From Bombiscardovia nodaiensis (GTDB lineage: Bacteria > Actinomycetota > Actinomycetes > Actinomycetales > Bifidobacteriaceae), in the NCBI GenBank assembly GCA_033127725.1, contig AP026798.1, positions 1,054,001 through 1,118,000 on the forward strand: a DNA stretch of 64,000 bases. Direction: 5' to 3'. The position numbers and the translations under genes are program-made. The notes beneath the pieces were generated by a model. It was given only the letters and a program-made list of their open reading frames with translations, was not told where the DNA came from and did not search any database. Shown one piece after another: positions 25,427 to 34,460 of this stretch; the first letter of the stretch is position 1, and every line of letters begins with the position of its first letter.

Positions 25427-25663
25427 GGTTGACAAGCTGCGAGTCACAAGCTCCGGCTGAACAACTGCCCAATACCGCAGAGTGTACATCTGCCCCTTGT
25501 CAGCTATGGGCTGTCGTGTCGCCGCTCGGCAGTAGTAGCTTTCTTAGGCAATTGAACGGGAGATAGGCCATACTCGTAGCTAGTACAGGTCAACGGTGCG
25601 CATACGTCTAACGGTGAAGGTAAAAGCAAAACAAGGCGCAGGGTTCAGGATTGGTGCCAGGAG

Positions 25664-26929
25664 CTAGGAATGAGCGCGCATGGACCGACGAGCGAGTAGG
25701 GAGGCAGTGACCATAATCAGGGCCACGGCTAGCATAATCGCGGGCATGGGTAGGTGGTCGATGATGGGGCCGTAGAGGGCTTGGCCCAAGGGCATGGCCG
25801 CCATAGCCAGGCACATAGTTAAGCCAATGACCTTACCGACCAGATCCTTGGGAGTTTCGGTTTGTTCGTAGGCAATGAAGGTGACAGATACGCACTGGAT
25901 GAGCCCGACGGCAACCGCCAGCGAGGCCAGTAAGACCAGGTAAGACACCATAGGCGGGGCAGCGAAGAAGAGCGAGAGAGCGATAGGCAGTAAGCACAGC
26001 CCGCAGGCAGCTAAAAGGGCCCGAACCCGCTCGAGCGTGAACCAAGCTGGGCGGACTGCCACCAGAACAGCGCCAGCCAGGCCGCCAGCCGAGATAAGGC
26101 CCTCGGCCAACCCCTGAAGCTGGTTGCTCAGCCCTAGGAGCTGGGTCACTACGTACGGTAGGGCCACGTTGGCGAAGGCGGCGAAGACAAAGTTAGCCAG
26201 TGTCACCAGCAGGTTGACGACGATGAGCTGGTAGCGGGCCAGCAAAAAGTGGGCCGCCTGGGCGAAGTCGGCGAGCAGGTTTTTTAGCAGGCCCCGGGAA
26301 GACTCGGCGGCAGGCCGACGGGGTATGGGCAGGGCCAGGGCAATCCAGATAGAGGAGAGTAGGCAAGCCAGACCGGCGAGCAGGACTACCGGGCCAATAC
26401 CGGCGAAACCGAGGAGCATACCCGCCAGTACAGGGCCGAGCATAATGGTCAGGGAAGTCACCTGAGTAATTAGGGCTGTGGCTCGGGTCAGGCGCTCGTT
26501 GCCGTGCTCACCGCTCGCGTCGATGATGAAAGGGACAGCCGCTTGAACGACAGGCGAATAGAGGGCGTGCAGGCCATAGACGTCCATCATGACGGCGATG
26601 GTCAGGACTACCAGGTCAAGCTTTCTGCTCAGCAGTAGGTAGAGGGCGGCGAGGACTGCCGTAGAGAAGTCGAGCACGGCCATGCTGGTGCGCTTGTTCA
26701 GTCGGTCGGCCAGGCCGCCGCCCAGGGGCGTGAGCAGGACTGAGGGGATGAGGGCTAGGGCGGTGACCAGCCCGTAGAGCGAAGCCGAGCCAGTCAGGTT
26801 GAGTAAGTGGAGGGGAAGGGCGAAGGTGAGGATGACCTGACCCAGGGAGGAGAGGACTTCGGTGATGAGCAGGGAGAGGAAGAGCGGGGTGAGGATGCTC
26901 CGCTGGTCGAATTTGGTGGGCTGGTTCAT
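25664..26929 (-). CDS. MFS drug-efflux-type transporter
   Basis: A 421-residue, 12-TM major facilitator of the MFS_3/MefA-like type. The loop 2-3 motif is GGGLADRLNKRTSMAV (about residue 71), with SLLITEVLSSLGQVILTFALPL as TM1. Such pumps export macrolides, other drugs or metabolites. I chose the ATG at 26929 because AGAAAG lies 9 nt upstream; longer in-frame starts extend into the intergenic operator region without a site. The upstream gene encodes a TetR repressor on the same strand, and a 17-bp palindrome matching those before tetR lies between the two genes, so the pump is probably repressor-controlled. Confidence 0.85.
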   Translation of the reverse strand: MNQPTKFDQRSILTPLFLSLLITEVLSSLGQVILTFALPLHLLNLTGSASLYGLVTALALIPSVLLTPLGGGLADRLNKRTSMAVLDFSTAVLAALYLLLSRKLDLVVLTIAVMMDVYGLHALYSPVVQAAVPFIIDASGEHGNERLTRATALITQVTSLTIMLGPVLAGMLLGFAGIGPVVLLAGLACLLSSIWIALALPIPRRPAAESSRGLLKNLLADFAQAAHFLLARYQLIVVNLLVTLANFVFAAFANVALPYVVTQLLGLSNQLQGLAEGLISAGGLAGAVLVAVRPAWFTLERVRALLAACGLCLLPIALSLFFAAPPMVSYLVLLASLAVAVGLIQCVSVTFIAYEQTETPKDLVGKVIGLTMCLAMAAMPLGQALYGPIIDHLPMPAIMLAVALIMVTASLLARRSMRAHS

Positions 26930-27026
26930 GGGTGCTACTTTCTGTGATGCCTGGGGGTTTGAAACCAGGAGCTGGCTCATTCCTGCTGGGTAGTGAGTGC
27001 GGGCTGACAATAGTGGTGAGTTATGT

Positions 27027-27043
27027 ATACCGACGGTTGGTAT
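27027..27043. promoter_or_regulatory. TetR-type operator copy 1 (before the MFS gene)
   Basis: ATACCGACGGTTGGTAT, a 17-bp imperfect palindrome with outer arms ATACC/GGTAT, lies about 85 bp upstream of the MFS start. It shares its arms and the TTGGTAT half with the two copies upstream of tetR. Confidence 0.7.
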
Positions 27044-27110
27044 GTAAATGAAATTACAATGAGCTCTTTCTCTGCGCTGGTAAATAGCCGTAGATCGATA
27101 CTGGATAGGC

Positions 27111-27905
27111 TTACTGCCGGTGGCCCTTGTGGGGCTTCTTGGCGGCGGAAGGCTTTGCGGCTCTTTTCTTCTTTTGGCTTGGGGGAGTGGGTTTGCTGCC
27201 CTTCGCATCGGTACCTTGCGAGGCTATGATGTCGCTTAAGCCCTGATCTTGTAGGGGAATTCCCAGGGCACGTAGGATGGTCATGTAGACGTCGACGCGC
27301 GCCCGAAGTTCCTCGCTGCTGCCTCGGGCAAAGAGCGGGTACATCCACATGTTTGCTAGGATCATTTGCACCTCAGCTACCTGCTGGGGGTGCTTGACCT
27401 TGAGCGAGCCGTCGGCGTTGCCCTTGGCCAGGATGGCGCTGATAACATGCTTGGCGGAGTCCATCAGCCCGGAAAATTGCATGCCAATGAGCTTGGGGTT
27501 GCGCTCGGGGTTGAAGGATGCGGTGATAGGTGCAATGGCATTCAGCTGAGCGGACACCAGTGCTGGATCGTGCTCAGCTTGCATGATCTCAAGGCCGGTC
27601 ATATCGGATGCTTGGTCCCTTGCTCGGTGGTCGGGGTCTGCCTGCTGAGAGGCGGCAGTATCTTCCAAAAATTTCCAGTGCGAAGCCTTTTGTGGAGTAG
27701 TGATGGCAAACATTCGATTGACTACCGCGTCGAAGAGTTCCTCTTTGGAGGCGAAGTGGTGGTAGACGGCGCCCTTGCTCAGGCCGCCTAAGTGGTTAAT
27801 GATGTCCTGCATGCTGGTGTCGTCGTATCCTTGGCGCATGAAGAGGCCAGTGGCTACGTCGAGGATTTTTTGCACGGTCTCTTCGGGGTGCGCGTTGCGA
27901 GCCAT
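27111..27905 (-). CDS. TetR-family transcriptional repressor
   Basis: A 264-residue regulator. The N-terminal TetR DNA-binding domain is clear: ETVQKILDVATGLFMRQGYD, then DTSMQDIINHLGGLSKGAVY and HHFASKEELFDAVV (residues about 9-58). The ligand-binding half is variable, and the C-terminus is a Lys/Pro/Ala-rich tail (SQKKKRAAKPSAAKKPHKG) of about 30 residues, unusual for the family and probably disordered, perhaps aiding DNA binding. Paired operators lie just upstream of its start and another lies before the MFS gene downstream, so it likely represses itself and the pump until a drug-like ligand binds. Confidence 0.9.
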   Translation of the reverse strand: MARNAHPEETVQKILDVATGLFMRQGYDDTSMQDIINHLGGLSKGAVYHHFASKEELFDAVVNRMFAITTPQKASHWKFLEDTAASQQADPDHRARDQASDMTGLEIMQAEHDPALVSAQLNAIAPITASFNPERNPKLIGMQFSGLMDSAKHVISAILAKGNADGSLKVKHPQQVAEVQMILANMWMYPLFARGSSEELRARVDVYMTILRALGIPLQDQGLSDIIASQGTDAKGSKPTPPSQKKKRAAKPSAAKKPHKGHRQ

Positions 27906-27953
27906 GGTGCTCTGCCTCTCTGCCTGGAAGCGGGGGTGCGCCTTCCAGATATA

Positions 27954-27970
27954 TACCGACTATTGGTATG
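27954..27970. promoter_or_regulatory. TetR-type operator copy 2 (before tetR)
   Basis: ATACCGACTATTGGTAT lies 49 bp upstream of the tetR start; the first eight and last seven bases match copy 1. Confidence 0.7.
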
Positions 27971-27995
27971 TATCTTAACAGCAATATGGAAAAGA

Positions 27996-28012
27996 TACAA
28001 ACTGTTGGTATG
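27996..28012. promoter_or_regulatory. TetR-type operator copy 3 (before tetR)
   Basis: ATACAAACTGTTGGTAT lies 42 bp (about four helical turns) from copy 2 measured start to start, so two dimers could bind the same DNA face. Confidence 0.65.
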
Positions 28013-28183
28013 TATAGATAGTGCCTTGCCCCGCACGATGCTGCGATGCCTTGCCTGGACGAGGAGGGCATAATGGCATGCTAGGGCCGGGTGTTTGCGG
28101 TCGCGCACTTGTGCTTAAATAGGTGTTTGGTGCTCGCACTTATGCGGGCACTTATCTGGAGTCTCAGCCCGTCAATGGGTCGG

Positions 28184-28197
28184 CGGCCGCAAGGCCG
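28184..28197 (+). promoter_or_regulatory. GNRA hairpin in the rpsD leader
   Basis: CGGCC-GCAA-GGCCG forms a 5-bp hairpin with a GNRA tetraloop 93 nt upstream of rpsD. A second stem (GGC...GCC near 28240-28252) follows. The S4 gene is autoregulated through its leader in other bacteria, so a leader structure is plausible here, but no consensus was recognised. A weak -10 (TTAAAT, 28115-28120) lies further upstream. Confidence 0.35.
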
Positions 28198-28289
28198 TTC
28201 GCGTTCGCACGGTGAAGCATTGGAGAGGCCTGACTCGGCGGTGGAAGCCGTCTGCGTTCAGATAACGACAGAAAGTACAAGGAATAGAA

Positions 28290-28916
28290 ATGACTAACGT
28301 TCAACGTTCACGTCGTCAGGTTCGCCTGTCACGCGCTCTGGGCATTGCCCTGACCCCCAAGGCTCAGCGCCTGTTCGAGAAGCGTCCCTATGCTCCTGGC
28401 GAGCACGGCCGCACCCGCCGTCGCACTGAGTCCGATTACGCCATCCGTCTGCGCGAAAAGCAGCGTCTGCGGGCCCAGTACGGTGTCTCCGAGAAGCAGC
28501 TGCGCGCTGCCTATGAGCGTGGCACCAAGGAGTCGGGTCAGACCGGCGATGCCATGCTGCGCGACTTGGAGTCTCGCCTGGATGCGCTCGTCCTGCGCGC
28601 TGGCATTGCCCGCACGACCGCTCAAGCCCGTCAGTATGTGGTGCACCGCCACATCCTGGTCGACGGCAACATCGTCGACCGTCCCTCCTACCGGGTCAAG
28701 CCCGGCCAGACCATCCAGGTCAAGCCCAAGAGCCAGACCACGGTGCCCTTCCAGATTGCAGCAGAGGGCGTCCACCGCGACGTACTGCCTGCGGTCCCCG
28801 GTTACCTCGATGTAGACCTGGCTTCACTCAAGGCCACACTGACCCGTCTGCCGGAAGTCTCCGAGATTCCGGTCCAGGTCAACATCCAGTACGTGGTGGA
28901 GTTCTACGCCCGCTGA
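28290..28916 (+). CDS. rpsD: 30S ribosomal protein S4
   Basis: S4 is a primary 16S rRNA-binding protein of the small subunit body. The 208-residue protein shows RSRRQVRLSRALGIALTPKA, KRPYAPGEHGRTRRR, the S4 RNA-binding domain starting LESRLDALVLRAGIARTTAQ, ARQYVVHRHILVDG and PSYRVKPGQTI. It lacks zinc-binding cysteines (C-minus type). The start lies about 10 nt after AGAAAGTACAAGGAA. It stands alone with a strong terminator, not in the alpha operon, which is common in actinobacteria. Confidence 0.98.
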   Translation: MTNVQRSRRQVRLSRALGIALTPKAQRLFEKRPYAPGEHGRTRRRTESDYAIRLREKQRLRAQYGVSEKQLRAAYERGTKESGQTGDAMLRDLESRLDALVLRAGIARTTAQARQYVVHRHILVDGNIVDRPSYRVKPGQTIQVKPKSQTTVPFQIAAEGVHRDVLPAVPGYLDVDLASLKATLTRLPEVSEIPVQVNIQYVVEFYAR

Positions 28917-28943
28917 TCGTGGGCTGCTAGGGTTTATATACCC

Positions 28944-28984
28944 AAAACGCTGTTGCGCAGAAATGCTCTGTGCAACAGCGTTTT
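28944..28984. terminator. Terminator of rpsD
   Basis: A 17-bp stem with one wobble, AAAACGCTGTTGCGCAG (28944-28960) with CTGTGCAACAGCGTTTT (28968-28984), 7-nt loop, ending in TTTT. Confidence 0.92.
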
Positions 28985-29087
28985 GCATTCGTAGGTGCGA
29001 TTTGGATTCTGTAGCATACTGGCTCAATCGTTCATAAGATGAGTATTGGGCTCTTGCTTACAGGGCTCCTTGCGCTTTCTCCGTACA

Positions 29088-29453
29088 TCAGTGGTCAATA
29101 ACTGCGGTGACCACTGAGCTGACAATGGCCATAATAATGGTGCCAATGATGGACCAGAAGAAGCCGTGAATTTGCACGCCCACCCCAAAGAGGCCAATAG
29201 CCAGCCAGGAGGCCAGAGACATAAAGAACCAGTTGAGCACGAGTGCAAATAGACCAAAAGTAATGATGGTCAGCGGCAGGGTCAGCATGCGCACCAGGGG
29301 CTTGATGGAGGCGTTAATCAGTGCCATAAACAGTGCAAAAGCAGCGATACCCATAATTGGAGGCTTGCCCACTGCCGTCATACCGGGCAAGAGGAGTACC
29401 ATGACTCCAGTAGCAATGGTCATTACCAGCCAGCGAGAAAGAAATTTAGTCAT
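29088..29453 (-). CDS. Phage-holin-4-like small membrane protein (DUF/PF04020 type)
   Basis: About 121 residues with four hydrophobic helices: WLVMTIATGVMVLLLPGM, IMGIAAFALFMALINASIKP, LPLTIITFGLFALVLNWFFM and FFWSIIGTIIMAIVSSVV. The order and the motif INASIKPLVRMLTLPLTIIT match the chromosomally encoded, holin-4-like small membrane protein family, which is widespread and of unknown function; there is no phage context. The start is uncertain: MTKFLSRW at 29453 begins the conserved part, while an in-frame ATG at 29474 would add seven residues. The 283 bp up to the next gene hold nothing recognisable. Confidence 0.75.
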   Translation of the reverse strand: MTKFLSRWLVMTIATGVMVLLLPGMTAVGKPPIMGIAAFALFMALINASIKPLVRMLTLPLTIITFGLFALVLNWFFMSLASWLAIGLFGVGVQIHGFFWSIIGTIIMAIVSSVVTAVIDH

Positions 29454-29757
29454 ACTCTCATTATGGCGACCCATCTTGACGGGCGGGTCGTGTCAATTGC
29501 CGGCTGCTAGTACGATCCGAGCGAACTGGAAGATGTATACCAACATTTTTGGCACTGCTGCAGCTCTCGCGCTCTACCCTCCCGATCCGTGCCTGCGAAA
29601 GTGCCCAACAGAGTATTCTCTCTCGCATATGGTTCTGGCACCTAGCCGTGTTTCAGCGCAATGCTACATAGGCAGGTAGTTGACCACTAGTATTTGCTAG
29701 TCGGTGAGCAGCCATGACAGGTCTGCAGGAGGGCCTCAGTGGTGTCATAATGGACGT

Positions 29758-30429
29758 ATGCTGCTTCATATCTTTGCTGTCCGGCACGGGCAGACCTATT
29801 TTAATCGCTACAACAGGCTCCAGGGCTGGTCGAATTCGCCGCTGACTGAGCAGGGGCTCAAAGACGCGGAGCGGGCTGGGCACAAGCTGAAAGGAGTGGA
29901 CTTCCAGGCTGCCTACTGCTCGGATACGACGCGGGCTCAGGTGACGGCCGAGCGCATTCTCAGCATGAATCAGGCTTCTGACCCTAAGCCACCGCTGCAG
30001 ACCGCCATGAACTTCCGGGAGCAGTTTTACGGCTACTTTGAGGGGCAGGACATGGGCATGACCTGGTGGGCCGCGGGAGCGCCGCACGGGGCCAAGACCT
30101 ACAATGACATCGTCGACAAGTTTGGGCTGGCTGCCACCCGGGACTTCCTCAAAGATGCCGACCCTTTTCACGATGCCGAGTCTGACCAAGAGTACTGGCA
30201 GCGGGTGGAAGAGGGATTTGCTCTCATCGCTGGCAATACTGACTTGCACGATGGCGGCAAGGTGCTGCTGGTCTGGCACGGCAACTCTCTGTTGAGCCTC
30301 ATGCACCGTTTCGCTGGCAGCGCTTACGATTTGAGCGAACGTCCGGCCAACGGCTCGGTGACGAGCTTTGACTTCGATACGCAGGCGGCCTTTGCGCAGG
30401 CCATCACGCTCACCTCCTACAACCAGTAA
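29758..30429 (+). CDS. Histidine phosphatase family protein
   Basis: A 223-residue phosphoglycerate-mutase-like histidine phosphatase. The catalytic RHG motif is FAVRHGQTYFNRYNRLQGW near the N-terminus, with SPLTEQG and SDTTRAQVTAERIL following, a conserved NFREQFYGYFEGQDM segment (the catalytic acid region) and a second His in VLLVWHGNSLLSLMHRF. It may dephosphorylate a small metabolite; a mutase role is unlikely without the PGM-specific segment. I chose the ATG at 29758 because the family begins there; upstream in-frame codons do not look conserved. No strong ribosome binding site is visible. Confidence 0.85.
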   Translation: MLLHIFAVRHGQTYFNRYNRLQGWSNSPLTEQGLKDAERAGHKLKGVDFQAAYCSDTTRAQVTAERILSMNQASDPKPPLQTAMNFREQFYGYFEGQDMGMTWWAAGAPHGAKTYNDIVDKFGLAATRDFLKDADPFHDAESDQEYWQRVEEGFALIAGNTDLHDGGKVLLVWHGNSLLSLMHRFAGSAYDLSERPANGSVTSFDFDTQAAFAQAITLTSYNQ

Positions 30430-30511
30430 ACGGACCATGGACGCCCTGGTATACCGGGCGCGTGGTAGCCTTAACCAAGTATATGTGTCACCTGGGAAAG
30501 AGGTTTGGAAG

Positions 30512-30931
30512 ATGGACATTGGTCAGATTGCAGGCCTGATAGCTGCCATCGCGTTTGCTATCCTTGCTGGATTCCTTATTTATCCGCTCATCCGCCTGGG
30601 CAAGCTCTTCGACCAAATTGCCGACACCGTGCGCCAAACTGGTATTCACGCCATGCCAGCTATCGACGAGTCTGCCACCACTGTCCGCCAGGTCAACCAG
30701 TCTCTGGAGGATGTCAACCGCATATCAGCGGCGGCATCTACCACGGCTGGCAACTTAGGAGCCTTGAGCGATTTGTATGGCTCTATGCTGGGCAAGCCGC
30801 TGATTAAGATCGCGTCTGCTATTTACGCCCTGCGCGTCACCCTGCGCTCCTTCTTCTCGGGAGGCAAGAATCAGGAGCCAGCTCAAGCAGCTAGCAGCAG
30901 TAGTCCATACACAAGTGGCCGGGGGGTCTGA
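30512..30931 (+). CDS. DUF948-type membrane-anchored protein
   Basis: A 139-residue protein with one N-terminal transmembrane helix (IAGLIAAIAFAILAGFLIYP), a helical region with LGKLFDQIADTVRQTG and VRQVNQSLEDVNRISA resembling DUF948 (chemotaxis-sensor-like helical) proteins, and a disordered Ser/Gly tail. AAAGAGG lies 9 nt before the ATG. Its last base overlaps the next gene's ATG, and alaS follows, so the two small genes probably belong to the alaS transcript. Function unknown; an envelope role is inferred only from topology. Confidence 0.75.
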   Translation: MDIGQIAGLIAAIAFAILAGFLIYPLIRLGKLFDQIADTVRQTGIHAMPAIDESATTVRQVNQSLEDVNRISAAASTTAGNLGALSDLYGSMLGKPLIKIASAIYALRVTLRSFFSGGKNQEPAQAASSSSPYTSGRGV

Positions 30932-31179
30932 TGTTCAAACGTGTATTTTGGTTGGCAGCAGGAGTAGTTGTGGGCGTCATTGCAGCTTCCAAGGCTCAGG
31001 CGTATGTGCGAGCGAACACGCCACAAAAAGCCCGAGAGTTTGTCTTAGGACCAGACCAAGACCATGTGGCTGAGCGCACCCTGTCGAGTCTTCTGGCTCA
31101 ATTCCAGGCCGTGATGGGCTCCCGTGAGGCCGAGCTCAACCAGCACTATGCCAACAGGTTTACGGATCAGCAGGCATAA
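30931..31179 (+). CDS. Small hypothetical membrane/secreted protein upstream of alaS
   Basis: An 82-residue protein starting with a hydrophobic segment (VFWLAAGVVVGVIAAS) followed by a charged helical tail. It is not a recognised family by eye but is of the kind found before alaS in bifidobacteria, next to DUF948. Translation is coupled: its ATG overlaps the upstream stop as ATGA-type TGATG. Confidence 0.6.
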   Translation: MFKRVFWLAAGVVVGVIAASKAQAYVRANTPQKAREFVLGPDQDHVAERTLSSLLAQFQAVMGSREAELNQHYANRFTDQQA

Positions 31180-31287
31180 GCCAGCGATGTATTCCGCCCG
31201 AGCACTGTCGGCATGGTCAGGCTCGCGGCGGTTCTTACCAGATTTAAATGAGCAGGGCCTATCCCTGTAAGGAGTCAGACAGATACT

Positions 31288-33963
31288 ATGCGCACATCTG
31301 AAATTGCGAACCGTTTCCTGAAGTACTTTGAGCAGCAGGGGCATATGGTTGTTCCTTCGGCTTCGCTGATTTCCTCGGATCCCACTATCCTCTTCACTAT
31401 CGCCGGCATGGTGCCCTTCATTCCCTACCTGATGGGTGAGCAGACCCCGCCAGCCTCTCGCATGGCATCCAACCAAAAGTGCGTGCGTACGCTCGATATT
31501 GACGAGGTGGGCAAGACCACCCGCCACGGCACCTTCTTCCAAATGCTGGGCAACTTCTCCTTCGGTGATTACTTCAAGGAAGAGGCCATTCACTACGCTT
31601 GGGAGCTTTTGACCAAGCCCCAGAGCGAAGGCGGCTACGGCTTCGACCCGGAGTCCCTGTGGGTCACCACCTACACCGACGATGACGAGGCGCGGGCCAT
31701 CTGGAAGAACGAAGGCTTCGACCCCTCCCACATGGAAATTCTGGGCATGGAAGACAACTTCTGGACCACGGGTGGCCCTGGCCCTGGAGGCCCCTGCTCG
31801 GAGATTTACGTGGACCGTGGACCCCAGTACGGCAAGGAAGGCGGTCCTTCTGCCGACGAAAATCGCTACATTGAAATCTGGGATTTAGTCTTCGAAAACT
31901 TCCAGGTTGACAATGTGAAGTCCAAGACCGACTTGCATATTGTGGGCGAGCTCCAGCACAAGAACATCGACACCGGTGCTGGCCTGGAACGCCTGGCTTA
32001 CCTCCTGCAGGGCAAGCAGAATATCTACGAAACTGACGAAGTGTTCCCGGTCATTGAGGCAGCCGGCAAGCTCAGCGGGCACGAGTACGGCGTTGACAAT
32101 GACGCTGATGTGCGTATGCGCGTGGTGGCCGACCATGTGCGCTCGGCTCTGATGATTATGAGCGACGGCGTGCGCCCTTCGAACGTGGGCCGCGGCTACG
32201 TGCTTCGCCGTCTCTTGCGCCGCACGGTGCGCTCTATGCGCATGTTGGGCGTGACCGACCCTGTGCTGCCATCTTTGTTCCCAGTTTCTAAGGAGGCGAT
32301 GGTTTCCTCCTATCCGGAGCTCAACACAACTTTTAAGGAAGTGTCCGAGGCAGCTTACGGCGAGGAAGATGCCTTCCGGCGCACCCTGGAGAACGGCACT
32401 ACCATCTTGGATGTGGCCGTCTCCAAAGCCAAGCAGAGCAAGGATTCCGTGGTCTCGGGCGAAGATGCCTTCACCCTGCACGACACGTACGGTTTCCCCA
32501 TTGAACTGACACTGGAAATGGCGCAAGAGCAGGGTGTGAAGGTCGATGAGGCCAAGTTCCGCGAGCTGATGGACCAACAGAAATCCCGCGCCCGTGCCGA
32601 CGCGCTGAAGAAGCGGCACAATGTTGACCTGTCGGTCTACGACGAACTCAATAAGGGGCTCGACAAGCCCATCGAATTCCTGGGATACACCGACTTCTCC
32701 TCCCGCTCCCGGGTAATTGGGATTGTGGAGGCCGGTAAGGGCGCTGTCCCCGCTGTCAGCGCTCCCGCCACGGTGGAAGTGATTTTGGACCGTACACCCT
32801 TCTACGCTCAGGGCGGCGGTCAGCTAGCGGATCAGGGCCAGATTCTCTCCGACGACGGTGCTGTGCTTGAGGTTGACGACGTGCAGAAGCCGGTCAAGGG
32901 GCTTATCGTTCACCAGTGCCGACTGACTGAGGGCACCTTGACCTTGGATGCGCAGGTGAGCGCCAGCATCGACCTGGACCGCCGTGGTGCTATCGCCCGA
33001 TCGCACACGGCCACGCACATGGTCCACAAGGCCTTGCGTGAGGAGCTGGGACCCCAGGCCACCCAGCGTGGTTCCGAGGACGCTCCCAACCGCCTGCGTT
33101 TTGACTTCCAGTGGTCGGCAGCCCCCAGCCGCGACGCTATGGATGCCGTAGAGGCCCGGGTCAACGACCGCCTGCGCGACAACCTGGCCGTGACCACCCA
33201 GGAGATGAACTTCGACGATGCCATTGCCCTGGGCGCTATGCACCTCTTCGGCGAGAAGTACGGCGATGTGGTCAGGGTTGTCACCATTGGCGACGACGGC
33301 TGGTCCCGGGAGCTATGCGGCGGCACACACGTTGACCATGTGGGTAAAATCGGGCAGGTCTCTATCATGTCCGAGGCTTCGGTGGGAACCGGTGTGCGCC
33401 GAGTGGACGCGGTCGTGGGCCAGGAAGCCTACGAATTCAACGCTCGTGAGCATGCGCTGGTCTCTCAGCTCTCCGACAAGCTGGGCGCTCGTCCCGACGA
33501 CTTGGCCAACCGCGTCTCGACCTTGCTGGACAAGCTCAAGGAATCCGACCGCCGTCTGGCGCAGATGTATGAGGATCAGCTGGCCCAATCGGTGCCCTCC
33601 CTAGTTGAGCAGGCACAGCGCTCCCCGGCGCCGGTCAAGGTGGCTGCCAGAAATGTGGGCCACTTTGGCTCAGTTGATGCCCTGCGCAAAACCACCACCC
33701 AGGTACGTGCTCTCTTGGGAGACGATCACGCCACAGTTGTGGCCCTCGCCGGGGTGAGCGAGGAGGGCAAGCCGGTCATTATGGTGGCTACGAACGAACC
33801 TGCGCGTGTGGCGGGTCTCAAGGCTGGCGACTTAGTGCGCGGGGCCTCCAAGGTCCTGGGCGGGGGCGGTGGCGGCAAGCCTGACTTCGCTCAGGGCGGC
33901 GGCCAGGATGCTTCCCAGATCGACCAGGCCCTGAAGGCGCTCAGTGAACAGGCCCAGGCCTGA
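31288..33963 (+). CDS. alaS: Alanyl-tRNA synthetase
   Basis: AlaRS charges tRNA-Ala. The 891-residue class II enzyme has motif 1/2 in [15 protein letters not shown] and [19 protein letters not shown], motif 3 in [15 protein letters not shown], the editing-domain zinc motifs [12 protein letters not shown] and [10 protein letters not shown], and the C-Ala tail with [17 protein letters not shown]. Length matches the family. The ATG at 31288 lies 20 nt after GTAAGGAG. It is followed 14 bp later by ruvX, then mltG, so alaS-ruvX-mltG probably form one operon, an arrangement usual in actinobacteria. Confidence 0.98.
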   Translation: MRTSEIANRFLKYFEQQGHMVVPSASLISSDPTILFTIAGMVPFIPYLMGEQTPPASRMASNQKCVRTLDIDEVGKTTRHGTFFQMLGNFSFGDYFKEEAIHYAWELLTKPQSEGGYGFDPESLWVTTYTDDDEARAIWKNEGFDPSHMEILGMEDNFWTTGGPGPGGPCSEIYVDRGPQYGKEGGPSADENRYIEIWDLVFENFQVDNVKSKTDLHIVGELQHKNIDTGAGLERLAYLLQGKQNIYETDEVFPVIEAAGKLSGHEYGVDNDADVRMRVVADHVRSALMIMSDGVRPSNVGRGYVLRRLLRRTVRSMRMLGVTDPVLPSLFPVSKEAMVSSYPELNTTFKEVSEAAYGEEDAFRRTLENGTTILDVAVSKAKQSKDSVVSGEDAFTLHDTYGFPIELTLEMAQEQGVKVDEAKFRELMDQQKSRARADALKKRHNVDLSVYDELNKGLDKPIEFLGYTDFSSRSRVIGIVEAGKGAVPAVSAPATVEVILDRTPFYAQGGGQLADQGQILSDDGAVLEVDDVQKPVKGLIVHQCRLTEGTLTLDAQVSASIDLDRRGAIARSHTATHMVHKALREELGPQATQRGSEDAPNRLRFDFQWSAAPSRDAMDAVEARVNDRLRDNLAVTTQEMNFDDAIALGAMHLFGEKYGDVVRVVTIGDDGWSRELCGGTHVDHVGKIGQVSIMSEASVGTGVRRVDAVVGQEAYEFNAREHALVSQLSDKLGARPDDLANRVSTLLDKLKESDRRLAQMYEDQLAQSVPSLVEQAQRSPAPVKVAARNVGHFGSVDALRKTTTQVRALLGDDHATVVALAGVSEEGKPVIMVATNEPARVAGLKAGDLVRGASKVLGGGGGGKPDFAQGGGQDASQIDQALKALSEQAQA

Positions 33964-33977
33964 CGAGAGCAGATCCT

Positions 33978-34460
33978 ATGAGCCAGGCGCGATGGATGGG
34001 GGTAGATTTAGGTCAGGCGAGGGTAGGTATTGCCTTGTCTGACCCGGAACTCACCCTAGCTCACCCAGCAGGTAATATCAGCGTGTACGGTGATTATTTT
34101 CAGGCTCTTGACGAGGTGATTGAGCTCGTCGAGAGAGAAGCCGTGGGTCGTGTTATTGTAGGCTTACCTCTGCTGCTCAGTGGCGAGGCGGGACGCAGTG
34201 CCAAGAAAGCACAGCGTTGGGTATCTGCCCTCCACAAGCGGTTGGATGCCTTGCACGCCGAAGGGCAGTTGACAGTAACAGTGCCTGAAATATTTTTGCG
34301 CGATGAGCGCTTGACGACCGTGAGCGCCCACAGACAGCTGCGCGATGCCGGTTTGGACACACGAGAGCACCGTCCTAGGGTCGACCAGCAGTCCGCTGTT
34401 GTGCTGCTGCAAGCTGCTCTGGACGAGTTAGCCCAAAGAACGAGGAGCGATATTGGCTGA
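33978..34460 (+). CDS. ruvX: YqgF/RuvX-type Holliday-junction resolvase family protein
   Basis: A 160-residue RNase H-fold nuclease. The first catalytic Asp is in MGVDLGQARVGIALSDP, followed by GRVIVGLPLLLSGEAG, DERLTTVSAHRQL (with the catalytic Glu/Arg) and the final Asp in RPRVDQQSAVVLLQAALD. Family members act in 16S rRNA 5'-end maturation, with possible junction resolution. It overlaps mltG by 8 bp. Confidence 0.92.
   Translation: MSQARWMGVDLGQARVGIALSDPELTLAHPAGNISVYGDYFQALDEVIELVEREAVGRVIVGLPLLLSGEAGRSAKKAQRWVSALHKRLDALHAEGQLTVTVPEIFLRDERLTTVSAHRQLRDAGLDTREHRPRVDQQSAVVLLQAALDELAQRTRSDIG

Larger units (their letters stand above)
24964..25663. other. 700-bp gene-free region with hairpins upstream of the permease
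   Basis: No convincing gene was found on either strand; the open frames here lack ribosome binding sites and show no domain. On the minus strand, towards the permease, two good hairpins occur (25396-25426 and 25152-25184), the second terminator-like, about 190 nt before the start codon. Several smaller stems lie between them (for example GCGTCG/CGACGC near 25290-25303). The segment may be a long 5' leader with an attenuator, or hold an unrecognised small RNA. No known riboswitch, tmRNA, RNase P or 6S consensus was recognised. Confidence 0.5.

Noticed and set aside
25064..25489. 141-codon minus-strand open frame in the permease upstream region
   Set aside because: It has no ribosome binding site and no recognisable domain, and it overlaps strong RNA hairpins; more likely non-coding leader sequence.
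29088..29453. Prophage holin
   Set aside because: The holin-4-like name is only family history; no phage gene is near and such proteins are common chromosomal genes.
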